From contig NZ_CP069396.1 in NCBI RefSeq assembly GCF_016887565.1, positions 10,522,001-10,586,000 of the forward strand: 64,000 nt of DNA. Reading direction: 5' to 3'. Within the stretch, counting starts at the first letter, position 1, and each line of letters starts with the position of its first letter. The stretch is from Archangium violaceum. Its GTDB lineage: Bacteria > Myxococcota > Myxococcia > Myxococcales > Myxococcaceae. Shown piece after piece: positions 35,538-44,099 of this stretch. The position numbers were made by a program, and so were the translations under genes. The notes below the pieces were generated by a model. That model was given only the letters and a program-made list of their open reading frames with translations, searched no databases and was not told the origin of the DNA.

Positions 35538-35786
35538 ATGGACAAGAAGGAATGGCTCAACCGGCCGATGGGCATCCCGGTGGATCCGGAGAAGCAGAAG
35601 GACCCCGAGGAGGACGGTGACAGGGTTCCCGCCGAGGGTCGCGCCGAGAGGCTCAACGACGTGACCGGCCAGAATGGAGGTCAGCGCTCCGAGGTCGGTC
35701 TGCCCTGGAAGGACTCCTCGCTCGAGAGGGGCCTGTCCGACGAGTACGACAAACACGGTGGGCGGGGTGAGCCCAAGGACGAGTGA
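35538..35786 (+). CDS. Small hydrophilic protein
   Basis: An 82-residue acidic, Gly/Asp/Glu/Lys-rich protein (MDKKEWLNRPMGIPVDPEKQ start; PWKDSSLERGLSDEYDKHGG near the end) with GGAG seven bases before the ATG. It has no signal or membrane segment and looks largely disordered. It resembles small stress-associated hydrophilic proteins in composition only. The coding bias and ribosome binding site support a real gene. The function is unknown. Confidence 0.65.
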   Translation: MDKKEWLNRPMGIPVDPEKQKDPEEDGDRVPAEGRAERLNDVTGQNGGQRSEVGLPWKDSSLERGLSDEYDKHGGRGEPKDE

Positions 35787-35810
35787 CTCCCGTCTCCCCA
35801 GCGTGCGAGC

Positions 35811-35838
35811 GGGCGGGCCCTCGCGTGAAGGTCCGCCC
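35811..35838 (+). terminator. Hairpin after the small hydrophilic protein gene
   Basis: GGGCGGGCC and GGTCCGCCC form a nine-pair stem (one G-T wobble) with a ten-base loop, 24 bases after the stop and before the DNA repair operon. No U-tract follows. Confidence 0.4.
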
Positions 35839-35880
35839 CGTCGCCGCGCCTCCGTGTGACGGTTATCCAGGAGAGGCCGG

Positions 35881-36906
35881 ATGAACGTCTCCCCCTCCCT
35901 CGACAGGCCGCCACTCGTGACGGTGACTCCCGATGGGCTGTTCTGCCCACCGGGAGGTTTCCACATCGACCCCTGGCGGCCCGTGGCTCGCGCCCTCATC
36001 ACCCATGCCCATGGGGACCACGCCCGGGGCGGCAGCCAGCGCTACCTCGGCGCGCTCCCCTCCCTGGGTCTGCTGCGCAAGCGGCTCGGCGCGGACTCGG
36101 ACATCTCCACGCTCGACTACGGCGAGCGGCTGTCCCTCGGCGAGGTGACGGTCAGCTTCCATCCCGCCGGCCACGTGCTGGGCAGCGCGCAGATCCGCAT
36201 CGAGCACCGCGGAGAGGTCTGGGTGGTCTCCGGCGACTACAAGCGTGACCCGGACCCGACGTGCGCTCCCTTCGAGCCCGTCCGCTGCGACACCTTCATC
36301 ACCGAGGCCACCTTCGGCTTGCCCATCTACCGCTGGGACGACACCCGGCTCGTCGCCGAGGAGGTCCTGCGCTGGTGGGACGGCAACCGCGAGGCCGGCC
36401 GCGCCTCGGTGCTCTTCTGCTACGCCCTGGGCAAGGCGCAGCGGCTCCTCGCTGAATTGGCTCGTCTCACGGACCGCGAGGCGCTGGTCCACGGCGCCAC
36501 TCACGCGCTGGTGGAGTGCTACCGCGAGGCCGGCGTGCGCATGCTCCCCACCCGCCCCGTCTCCGAGCTGGAGAAGGGCACCTCCTACGCCGGTGCCCTC
36601 ATCCTCGCCCCGCCCAGCGCCGCCGGCTCCACCTGGATGCGCCGCTTCGGCGAGCACGAGACGGGCTTCGCCTCGGGATGGATGCGCGTGCGCGGCAACC
36701 GGCGCCGCCGGGGTTATGACCGCGGTTTCGTCCTCTCCGACCACGCGGATTGGCCGGGTCTGTTGCGCACCGCGAAGGAGACGGGCGCCTCTCGTGTCCT
36801 CGTCACCCATGGCTCCAGCGACACCCTCGCGCGCTACCTGCGTGAACACGAGGGCCTCGACGCGGCCCCCCTCTCCACCCCCTTCGAGGGCGAGACGGAG
36901 GACTGA
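35881..36906 (+). CDS. Ligase-associated DNA exonuclease (MBL fold)
   Basis: A 341-residue metallo-beta-lactamase/beta-CASP-like nuclease. The metal motif is T-His42-A-His44-G-Asp46-His47, followed by SFHPAGHVLGSAQIRI, SGDYKRDPDPTCAPFEPV and late metal His in LSDHADWPGL and VTHGSSDT. The layout matches the exonuclease of the ligase-associated bacterial repair cluster (exonuclease, ATP-dependent ligase, Lhr-type helicase, metallophosphoesterase). It is the first gene, starting with AGGAGAGGC upstream; the ligase GTG follows after three bases. Confidence 0.93.
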   Translation: MNVSPSLDRPPLVTVTPDGLFCPPGGFHIDPWRPVARALITHAHGDHARGGSQRYLGALPSLGLLRKRLGADSDISTLDYGERLSLGEVTVSFHPAGHVLGSAQIRIEHRGEVWVVSGDYKRDPDPTCAPFEPVRCDTFITEATFGLPIYRWDDTRLVAEEVLRWWDGNREAGRASVLFCYALGKAQRLLAELARLTDREALVHGATHALVECYREAGVRMLPTRPVSELEKGTSYAGALILAPPSAAGSTWMRRFGEHETGFASGWMRVRGNRRRRGYDRGFVLSDHADWPGLLRTAKETGASRVLVTHGSSDTLARYLREHEGLDAAPLSTPFEGETED

Positions 36907-36909
36907 CAC

Positions 36910-38505
36910 GTGCGGCGACTGGCGGACCTCTATGACACCCTCGATGCCACCACCTCCACCAACGCCAAGGTGGATGCACTCGTGGCCTACTTCCGTGACA
37001 CCCCTCCTGAGGACGCCGCCTGGGGTCTGTTCTTCCTCACCGGCCGCCGCCTCAAGCGGCTCGTCCCCCCCAAGGCCCTCCGCGAGTGGGTCCGCGAGCT
37101 GACCTCCACCCCCGAGTGGCTCTTCGACGAGACCTACGCCGTCGTGGGCGACCTCGCCGAGGTCATCGCCCTCCTGCTCGATCAGACCGAGCGCCCTCAG
37201 TCCACCGAGGAGCTTCCTCTGTCCCGTTGGTTGGAGGAGCGGCTGTTGCCCCTCGCCGGCCTCTCCCTCCCCGAACAGCGCGAGCGCGTCACCGGCTGGT
37301 GGCACGTGCTCCCACGCCGTGAGCTGTTCCTCTTCAACAAGATGCTCACCGGCGAGCTCCGCGTCGGCGTCTCCGACACGCTCGTGGTCCGCGCCCTCGC
37401 CCAGCACGCCGGCCTCCCTCCCGCCGCCGTGTCCCACCGCCTCATGGGCACCTGGGCTCCTTCTCGCTCCTTCTTCGAGCAGCTCATCGCCCCCGATGTC
37501 TCCGATGGCGACCGCTCCCGACCCTATCCGTTCTACCTCGCCAGCCCCCTCGAACAGCCCGTGGAGCTGCTCGGTGACCGTCTGGGTTGGCTCGTCGAAT
37601 GGAAGTGGGATGGCATCCGCGGGCAGCTCATCCGCCGCCAGGGCGGTGTCTTTCTGTGGAGCCGCGGCGAGGAGCTCATCACCGAGCGCTTCCCGGAAAT
37701 CGCCGACGCCGCCTCCAGCCTCCCCGATGGCACCGTCCTCGATGGCGAGGTGCTCGCCTACGCGGATGGGCAACCGCTCCCCTTCAGCCTGCTTCAGCGC
37801 CGCATCGGTCGGCAGAAGTTGACCTCCAAGGTGCTCGCCGAGGCCCCCGCCGCCTTCATGGCCTATGACCTGCTCGAGCAGGATGGACAGGACCTCCGCG
37901 CGCTTCCTCTTCGCGAGCGCCGCGCTCGCCTGGAGGCCCTGCTCCGCGACCGGCCCCTGTTCCCCGTTTCACCGGTGATTGATTCGCCCTCCTGGGAGGC
38001 TCTCGCCAACGTCCGCCAGGAGTCCCGCTCCCGCAACGTCGAGGGCTTCATGCTCAAGCGCCTCGAGTCCCCTTATCAACATGGGCGTAAGCGCGGGGAT
38101 TGGTGGAAGTGGAAGATCGACCCCTTCACCGTCGATGCCATCCTCCTCTATGCCCACCCCGGCCACGGTCGCAGGGCCTCCCTTTATACGGATTACACGT
38201 TCGCCGTCTGGAACGGCTCCGAGTTGTTGCCCATCGCCAAGGCGTACTCCGGCCTCACCGATGAGGAGATCGCCAGGCTCGACAGGTGGATCCGCGCTCA
38301 TACCAAGGAGAAGTTCGGACCCGTCCGCTCCGTCGACCCCGTTCAGGTGTTTGAATTGCACTTCGAGGGTATTGCCGCTTCTCCACGGCACAAGTCGGGT
38401 ATTGCCCTGCGGTTTCCTCGCATCGCCCGGTGGCGCTCGGACAAGGCTCCTCGTGACGCGGATTCCCTCGAGCGGTTGAAGGAGTTGCTCCATGCCCCCG
38501 CGTAG
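36910..38505 (+). CDS. ATP-dependent DNA ligase (ligase-associated repair cluster)
   Basis: A 531-residue ATP-dependent ligase of the bacterial LigB/LigC type in the repair cluster. The N-terminal DNA-binding domain (1-200) is followed by the adenylation domain with motif I W-Lys232-W-D-G (EWKWDGIRGQLI), motif III FMAYDLLEQDG, motif IV EGFMLKRLESPY and motif V WWKWKIDPFTVDAI. An OB-like C-terminal part ends PVQVFELHFEGI. It seals nicks using ATP. GTG is the start (36910), immediately after the exonuclease stop. The end overlaps the helicase start by 14 bases, indicating translational coupling. Confidence 0.95.
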   Translation: MRRLADLYDTLDATTSTNAKVDALVAYFRDTPPEDAAWGLFFLTGRRLKRLVPPKALREWVRELTSTPEWLFDETYAVVGDLAEVIALLLDQTERPQSTEELPLSRWLEERLLPLAGLSLPEQRERVTGWWHVLPRRELFLFNKMLTGELRVGVSDTLVVRALAQHAGLPPAAVSHRLMGTWAPSRSFFEQLIAPDVSDGDRSRPYPFYLASPLEQPVELLGDRLGWLVEWKWDGIRGQLIRRQGGVFLWSRGEELITERFPEIADAASSLPDGTVLDGEVLAYADGQPLPFSLLQRRIGRQKLTSKVLAEAPAAFMAYDLLEQDGQDLRALPLRERRARLEALLRDRPLFPVSPVIDSPSWEALANVRQESRSRNVEGFMLKRLESPYQHGRKRGDWWKWKIDPFTVDAILLYAHPGHGRRASLYTDYTFAVWNGSELLPIAKAYSGLTDEEIARLDRWIRAHTKEKFGPVRSVDPVQVFELHFEGIAASPRHKSGIALRFPRIARWRSDKAPRDADSLERLKELLHAPA

Positions 38506-41059
38506 GCGCTCCAGGTCTCGAAGCAGCCTCACGGGCTCCCTCGTAGACCCTCACCCCGTCCCTCTCCCAGAGGGAGAGGGTTCAACCCGGGTTCTCCAGA
38601 TACCCTCACCCCCGTCCCCTCTCCCGAAGGGAGAGGGTGAGGCTTTGCTCTCTTGGTTCCACGGACAGGGGTGGGAGCCTTTTCCTTTTCAATCGCAGGC
38701 TTGGGACTCTTACTCGCGTGGCCAGAGCGGCCTCATCCATGTCCCCACCGGCGCCGGTAAGACCTATGCCGCCTATATCGGCCCTCTCGCCGATGTCGCC
38801 CTCCATCGTCAGAAGGGATTGCAGATCCTCTATGTCACCCCCCTTCGCGCTGTTTCCCGTGACATCGAACTCGCTCTGAACGCTCCTCTGTCCGCCCTCG
38901 ATGCCGATATCTCCGTCGAGAGCCGCACCGGAGATACTTCATCCTCCGTCCGCCGCCGTCAGCGCGAGCGCCTCCCCGAAGTCCTCATCACCACCCCCGA
39001 GTCCCTCTCCCTCCTCCTTTGCAACGAGCGCGCTCACGAGCTCTTCTCCTCCCTCCGCTGCGTCATCGTCGACGAGTGGCATGAGCTGCTCGGCTCCAAG
39101 CGCGGCACCCAGGTCGAGCTCGCCCTCGCCCGTCTGCGTCGCTTCTCCCCCCGTCTGCGCACCTGGGCCCTCTCCGCCACCCTCGCCAACCTCGATGAGG
39201 CCGCCCGCGCCGCCGTCGGTCCTCACGTCTCTCCGACCTTCATCCGCGCCGACCTCGCCCGCCCCGTCCGCATCGAGACCCTCCTCCCCGACTCCGTCGA
39301 CGCCTTTCCCTGGGCCGGCCACCTCGGCTTTTCCATGTTGCGCAAGGTCGCCGACTGGCTCGACCCCTCTCTCTCCACCCTCCTCTTCACCAACACCCGC
39401 TCCCAGGCCGAGCGCTGGTACGAGGGGCTCCGCTTCCTCCACCCCGAGTGGGAGCACGTCCTCGCCCTCCACCACGGCTCCATCGACCGCGAGGCCCGCG
39501 AGCGCGTCGAGCGCGGTCTCAAGGACGGCGGCGTGCGTCTCGTCGTCTGCACCTCCTCCTTGGATCTCGGCGTGGACTTCGGCCCCGTGGAGCGCGTGGT
39601 GCAGGTGGGCAGCCCCAAGGGCATCGCCCGCACCCTCCAGCGCGCCGGCCGCGGCGCCCACCGCCCCGGTGCCACCGCCCACCTCCTCTTCGTCCCCACC
39701 CATGCCCTCGAGCTCGTCGAGATGGCCGCCGCCCGCCAGGCCCTCTCCCAGGGTGAGGTGGAGCCCCGCTCCCCCCTCCACCAGCCGCTCGATGTGCTCG
39801 CCCAGCACCTCGTCACCTGCGCCCTCGGCGGCGGTTTCACCCGTGAAGCCCTGCTCACCGAGGTGCGTGACACCCTCGCCTACCGCGACCTCTCCGAGGC
39901 GGACTTCGATCGCACCCTCCTCCTCGTCACCGAGGGCGGTCCCACCCTCCGCGCCTATCCGCAGTTCCGCCGCGTCCAGCGCCTCGAGGACCGGTATGTC
40001 GTCGCGGACGCTCGCGTGGCCCGCCTCCACCGGCTCAACGTCGGCACCATCGCCTCCGACGCCACCGTGGAGCTGCGCTACCTGAAGGGCCCCCGTCTGG
40101 GCACCGTCGAGGAGTCCTATGTCGGCCGCCTCCGCCCTGGCGACACCTTCCTCTTCGCCGGCAAGCGGCTCGAGTTCCGCATGATGAAGGACCTCACCGC
40201 CTATGTGCGCGCCGCCAAGGAGCGCGCCTCCGCCACGCCTCGCTGGAGCGGTGGACGGCTTCCCCTCTCCGGCTCCCTGGCCGCCGCCGTCCGCCGCGCC
40301 TTCCACGCCGCGCGCGAAGGGCACCTCGACTTCGCGGAGCTCGAAGCGGCCCGCCCCGTGCTCGAGGCCCAGACCCGCCTGTCCCGGCTGCCCTCGCGCG
40401 ACGCGTGCCTCGCCGAGCTCTGCCACACCCGCGAGGGACACCACCTCTTCCTCTACCCCTTCGAGGGCCGTCTGGTGCACGAGGGCCTCGCCGCGCTGCT
40501 CGCCCTGCGGCTCACGCGGCTCCAGAAGGCCACCTTCAGCCTCGCGGTGAACGACTACGGCCTGGAGCTGCTCACCCCCTCGCCCTTCCCCTTCGAGGAG
40601 GCCCTGCGTCCCTCCCTCTTCACCCGCGAGCACCTGGTCGAGGACATCCTCGAGAGCGTCAACCTCGGCGAGCTCGCCCGCCGCCAGTTCCGCGACGTGG
40701 CACGCGTGGCCGGGCTGGTGATGCCGGGGCTGCCCGGCGCGCGCAAGTCCACCCGCCAGGTGCAGGCCAGTGCCGGGCTCCTCTATGACGTCTTCGCCCG
40801 CTACGAGCCGGACCACCTGCTGCTCGCCCAGGCCCGGCGCGAGGTGCTGGAGCAACACTTCCAGCAGGTGCGGTTGGTGAGCACCCTGGAGCGTCTGGAG
40901 CGCTCGCCCCTGGAGCTCGTCCACGTTCCACGTCCCACCCCGCTGGGCTTCCCGCTCGTCGTCGAGCGCATCGGCGCCACCCTCTCCAACGAGTCCCTCG
41001 TGGACCGGGTGGAGCGCATGAAGGAGAAATGGCTGCGCGAGGAATCACTGTCCGCATAA
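38492..41059 (+). CDS. Lhr-type DEXH helicase (ligase-associated repair cluster)
   Basis: An 855-residue superfamily 2 helicase, the Lhr-Core type of the ligase-associated cluster. The Q-like element FPFQSQAWDSYSRGQ is followed by Walker A HVPTGAGKT (about 83-91), TPLRAVSRD, DEWH box VIVDEWHELLGSKRG and the SAT motif ALSATLANL. Motif VI reads QRAGRGAHRPG, and the C-terminal WH/beta-barrel domain follows. It is a 3'-5' DNA or RNA-DNA translocase in characterised homologues. Residues about 18-50 come from a pair of inserted palindromes (38548-38642) that keep the frame open. The start overlaps the ligase end; its end overlaps pdeM by 31 bases. Confidence 0.95.
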   Translation: MPPRRRSRSRSSLTGSLVDPHPVPLPEGEGSTRVLQIPSPPSPLPKGEGEALLSWFHGQGWEPFPFQSQAWDSYSRGQSGLIHVPTGAGKTYAAYIGPLADVALHRQKGLQILYVTPLRAVSRDIELALNAPLSALDADISVESRTGDTSSSVRRRQRERLPEVLITTPESLSLLLCNERAHELFSSLRCVIVDEWHELLGSKRGTQVELALARLRRFSPRLRTWALSATLANLDEAARAAVGPHVSPTFIRADLARPVRIETLLPDSVDAFPWAGHLGFSMLRKVADWLDPSLSTLLFTNTRSQAERWYEGLRFLHPEWEHVLALHHGSIDREARERVERGLKDGGVRLVVCTSSLDLGVDFGPVERVVQVGSPKGIARTLQRAGRGAHRPGATAHLLFVPTHALELVEMAAARQALSQGEVEPRSPLHQPLDVLAQHLVTCALGGGFTREALLTEVRDTLAYRDLSEADFDRTLLLVTEGGPTLRAYPQFRRVQRLEDRYVVADARVARLHRLNVGTIASDATVELRYLKGPRLGTVEESYVGRLRPGDTFLFAGKRLEFRMMKDLTAYVRAAKERASATPRWSGGRLPLSGSLAAAVRRAFHAAREGHLDFAELEAARPVLEAQTRLSRLPSRDACLAELCHTREGHHLFLYPFEGRLVHEGLAALLALRLTRLQKATFSLAVNDYGLELLTPSPFPFEEALRPSLFTREHLVEDILESVNLGELARRQFRDVARVAGLVMPGLPGARKSTRQVQASAGLLYDVFARYEPDHLLLAQARREVLEQHFQQVRLVSTLERLERSPLELVHVPRPTPLGFPLVVERIGATLSNESLVDRVERMKEKWLREESLSA
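38548..38642 (+). repeat. Pair of palindromic REP-like repeats inside the helicase gene
   Basis: Two related palindromes lie at 38548-38580 and 38602-38642. Each has a CCCTCACCCC(C)GTCCC lead and the core CTCTCCC followed by GGGAGAGGG; the second is closed by TGAGG. They encode the peptides PHPVPLPEGEG and PPSPLPKGEGE in the N-terminus of the helicase. I recall this TCACCC..CTCTCCC/GGGAGAGGG element as a dispersed, usually intergenic family in many proteobacteria. Here both copies are in frame in coding sequence. Confidence 0.8.
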
Positions 41060-41712
41060 GCGGCACCGACGTGGACCTGTGCCCCGAGCGCGCCCTCCAT
41101 TGGCCCGAGGGCGGCGTGCTCGCGGTGGCGGACCTGCACTGGGGCAAGCCGGAGAGCTTCCACCAGCACGGCATCCCCCTGCCCCCCGAGGTGCTGGAGG
41201 ACGACCTCGCCCGCCTCTCCGCCGCGCTGCGCGCCACCCGTGCCCGCAGGCTGCTCCTGGTGGGGGACCTCGTCCACTCGCGCCGGGGCCTCACCCCCGA
41301 AGTGATTGAGCGCGTGGCCGCCTGGCGCTCCGGCCATGACGTGGAAATGGTGCTGGTGCGCGGCAACCACGACCGGCACCTGGACTCGCTGCCCGCCTCG
41401 TGGCGGATGGCCCTGGTGGAGCCCCACCTCGACGAGGGCCCCTTCCGCTTCTCCCACCACCCCGAGCCCGCCAGGGGGCGCTACGTCTGGGCGGGCCATC
41501 TCCACCCCACCGTGCGGCTCTCCACCGGCGCGGACCGGCTCCGCCTGCCCTGCTTCCACCTGGGCACCGAGGTGGGCGTCCTGCCCGCCTTCAGCGCCTT
41601 CACCGGTGGCATGGACATCCGCCCACGCTCCGGCGAGCGCCTCTTCGCCATCGCCGGAGACGCCGTGGTGGAGGTACCGCCCTCACGCTCCTCCCGTAGG
41701 ACCCGGGGCTGA
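41029..41712 (+). CDS. pdeM: Ligase-associated endonuclease/phosphoesterase PdeM
   Basis: A 227-residue calcineurin-like metallophosphoesterase. Metal motifs are D35-x-H37 (VADLHWGKPESFH), GDLVH, RGNHDRHLD, SHHPEPARG and the final GHLHP, so the dimetal site looks complete. This matches the ligase-associated endonuclease PdeM, the last member of the exonuclease-ligase-helicase-phosphoesterase cluster. Translation starts within the end of the helicase gene (31-base overlap). It is convergent with the P450 gene after a five-base gap. Confidence 0.93.
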   Translation: MAARGITVRISGTDVDLCPERALHWPEGGVLAVADLHWGKPESFHQHGIPLPPEVLEDDLARLSAALRATRARRLLLVGDLVHSRRGLTPEVIERVAAWRSGHDVEMVLVRGNHDRHLDSLPASWRMALVEPHLDEGPFRFSHHPEPARGRYVWAGHLHPTVRLSTGADRLRLPCFHLGTEVGVLPAFSAFTGGMDIRPRSGERLFAIAGDAVVEVPPSRSSRRTRG

Positions 41713-41717
41713 ATCCC

Positions 41718-43097
41718 CTACCGCGCCTTCAGGCGCAGCCACACGCCATCCTTCGCGCGCATGCTGAGGCCGATGTGCAGCTTCGCCTCGCGTCCCGGGA
41801 TGGCCGACACCTCGAAGCGCTGGGCGACTCGCGACAGGATGAGCTGCCCCTCCATCAGGGAGAACTCCTTGCCGATGCACGTCCGCGTTCCAGCCCCGAA
41901 CGGCAGCCACGCCTGCTTGTGCCGTCCCTCGGAGCGCTCCGGCGTGAAGCGGTCCGGATCGAAGCGCAGCGGCTCCTCCCAGATCGCCGGGTTGCGGTGC
42001 ACCAGGTACGAGAAGACCCCCATCGTGCTCCCCGCCGGAATCCGGAAGCCATCGAGCTCGTCCTCCTCCACCGTCTGGCGCGCAATCCAGTACGAGGGCG
42101 AGTACAGCCGGAGCGCCTCCTGGAACACGTTGCGCGAGTACAGGAGCTGCCGCAGGTCCGCGAACACGGGCGCGCGCTGGCCGAGCACTCCATCCACCTC
42201 CTCCCGCAACCGCCGGGCGGCCTCCGGATGCTGCGTCAGCAGGTGGAAGGCCCAGGCCAGGCTCACCGAGGTGGTCTCGAACCCGGCGACGAAGAACCCC
42301 ACGGCCTCGTCTCGAATCTGTGCATCCGTCATCCGCTCGCCCGACTCGGCGTCCACCATGTTCAGCATCAGCGTGAGCAGGTTGTCCTCCGCCCCTCCCT
42401 TGCGGCCCTGGTCGATGACGCGGAAGAGGATCTCCTCGACGGTGCGGATCGCCTCCCGGTAGCGCGCCCGGCCCGGCACGGGCGCCCACTCCGGCAGGTT
42501 GTGCGTCATCATCCCGAACAGCATGTAGTCGATGATGTACGTCACCTCCCGGGCCGCCCGCTTCAAGTCCTCGTCCGCCAACCCGCTGCCGAACATGGTG
42601 CGGACGAGCACATCCATGGTGATGCCGGCGAACGCCTGGGCGATATCGAACGGCTCCCCCGTCCGCGCCGCCCCCTCCCATCTCCTCAGGTGCTCGTCGA
42701 TGACCTCCACCATGCTGTCCGTCAGCGCCATCAGCCGCTGGTGGTGGAACGCGGGCTGCACCAGGCGCCGCTGCCGCTTCCAATACTCCCCCTCGCTCAC
42801 CGGCAGCCCGTTGCCCAGGAACGTCCGCATCGAGTCCCACATGGGGCCGTTCTTCGAATAGTTCTTCTGATGGTCCACCATCACGTGCTGCACGTGCCGC
42901 GGGTGCGTCAGGATGATGGCCCGCGAGAAGCCCAGGTCCAGGGTGTACATGTCACCGTGCTTGCGCCGGGCCGCCTCCAGGAAATCGAAGCGATCCTTCA
43001 AGAGGCCGGGCAGGGCTCCGATGAGCGGAAAGCCCTCCACCTTCGGTGGCAATGGACGGGTCTGCTGATTCACGGCTGCGGAACCCTGACGGCTCAT
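41718..43097 (-). CDS. Cytochrome P450
   Basis: A 459-residue P450, longer than the other two in the window and of the eukaryote-like CYP102/CYP4-related bacterial branch. It begins PLPPKVEGFPLIGALPGLLKD, a proline-rich hinge. The I-helix is VAGFETTSVSLAW and the K-helix contains EALRLYSPS (ExxR). PERW-like and heme signatures are RFTPERS and FGAGTRTCIGKEFSLME with Cys407. The ATG at 43097 has AGGTGA five bases upstream; a GTG at 43106 is the alternative. Such P450s often hydroxylate fatty acids. No reductase domain is fused, so a separate electron donor is needed. Confidence 0.93.
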   Translation of the reverse strand: MSRQGSAAVNQQTRPLPPKVEGFPLIGALPGLLKDRFDFLEAARRKHGDMYTLDLGFSRAIILTHPRHVQHVMVDHQKNYSKNGPMWDSMRTFLGNGLPVSEGEYWKRQRRLVQPAFHHQRLMALTDSMVEVIDEHLRRWEGAARTGEPFDIAQAFAGITMDVLVRTMFGSGLADEDLKRAAREVTYIIDYMLFGMMTHNLPEWAPVPGRARYREAIRTVEEILFRVIDQGRKGGAEDNLLTLMLNMVDAESGERMTDAQIRDEAVGFFVAGFETTSVSLAWAFHLLTQHPEAARRLREEVDGVLGQRAPVFADLRQLLYSRNVFQEALRLYSPSYWIARQTVEEDELDGFRIPAGSTMGVFSYLVHRNPAIWEEPLRFDPDRFTPERSEGRHKQAWLPFGAGTRTCIGKEFSLMEGQLILSRVAQRFEVSAIPGREAKLHIGLSMRAKDGVWLRLKAR

Positions 43098-43295
43098 GCG
43101 TGTCACCTACTCCTCGGCTGGGGGCCCGATGCGCTCACGGGCCTTCGAGACCCGTGAAGCCTAGCGCGAGAGCTCTCACGGCCGCTCGCACCCGGCCCGG
43201 AGCCTCGTCCTCCATGCCAACCCCGAAAAACAGCACGGCGCGCACCGGGCGCCCCCCCATGGAGCGTCGTCCCGCGCTCGCCTACACTCGCGCTC

Positions 43296-44075
43296 GTGAG
43301 CCCCACCCTGCGTGTCCTCATCGCCGACGACGAGCTCGTCGCCCGCAAGCGCCTCGCGCGCCTGCTGACGGCCTTCCCCGATGTCTCGGTGTGTGGCGAG
43401 GCCGCCGATGGAGAGGCCGTGCTCGCCGCGGTGCGCGCCGGCGGCGTGGACGTGGTGCTGCTCGACATCCACATGCCCGGCCTCAGTGGCATGGACGCGC
43501 TCGCGCTGCTGCCCGAGGACGGCCCCCGTGTCGTCCTCGTCACCGCCCATGCCGACCACGCGGTGGATGCCTTCGAGCACGGCGCCGTGGATTACGTCCT
43601 CAAGCCCGTGGAGGCCTCGCGCCTGCAGAAGGCACTGGAGCGGGTGCGGGCCCGGCTCGCTCCCAAGGCGGCCCTGGAGGCAGGCAAGGGCTCCGCCGTC
43701 GAGCAGCTCGCTCGGCCCCTGGCCCGGCTCCCCATCCCCACCCGCCAGGGCATCGTGCTGGTGGACCCGGACACCATCTCCCACGCCACGCTCGAGGACG
43801 AGCTCGTCACCGTCTTCACCGCGCAAGGCGACTACCTCACGGACTTCACCCTCCAGGAGCTGGTGGACCGGCTCCCCACCGAGGGCTTCTACCGCGTGCA
43901 CCGGCGCGCCCTGCTCAACCTCGCCCACGTCACCCGGCTGGAGCCGCTGGAGACGGGCGGGTACCTGGCACGCACCGCCCGTGGACACACGGTGGAGGTG
44001 AGCCGCCAGTCCGCCCGCGAGCTGCGGCGGATGCTCGGCCTGCGCCGGGGTGTGGAAGACGAGCCCGGGGCTTGA
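43296..44075 (+). CDS. LytTR-family response regulator
   Basis: A 259-residue regulator beginning at GTG 43296. The receiver domain (about 5-120) has the acidic pair Asp11-Asp12, phosphoacceptor Asp57 (VVLLDIHMPGLSG), Thr in VLVTAH and Lys in VLKPVE. After a linker, a LytTR DNA-binding domain (about 150-245) shows EDELVTVFTAQGDYLTDFTLQELV, FYRVHRRALLNLAHVTRLEP and the terminal VSRQSARELRRMLG. The AlgR/LytR family acts downstream of membrane sensors. No sensor kinase is adjacent, so it is an orphan; the next gene encodes an RDD membrane protein. Confidence 0.92.
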   Translation: MSPTLRVLIADDELVARKRLARLLTAFPDVSVCGEAADGEAVLAAVRAGGVDVVLLDIHMPGLSGMDALALLPEDGPRVVLVTAHADHAVDAFEHGAVDYVLKPVEASRLQKALERVRARLAPKAALEAGKGSAVEQLARPLARLPIPTRQGIVLVDPDTISHATLEDELVTVFTAQGDYLTDFTLQELVDRLPTEGFYRVHRRALLNLAHVTRLEPLETGGYLARTARGHTVEVSRQSARELRRMLGLRRGVEDEPGA

Positions 44076-44099
44076 GGCCACTCGGTCAGGCCTGCGAGC

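Noticed and set aside
35863-37773. 636-codon minus-strand frame across exonuclease and ligase
   Set aside because: Antisense shadow that spans two well-identified plus-strand repair genes.
38548-38642. Possible short CRISPR-like array
   Set aside because: Only two related units, each palindromic and with no spacer of constant length; they fit a REP-like family.
38939-40924. 661-codon minus-strand frame inside the helicase gene
   Set aside because: Third-position bias shadow; the plus-strand Lhr helicase motifs are complete.
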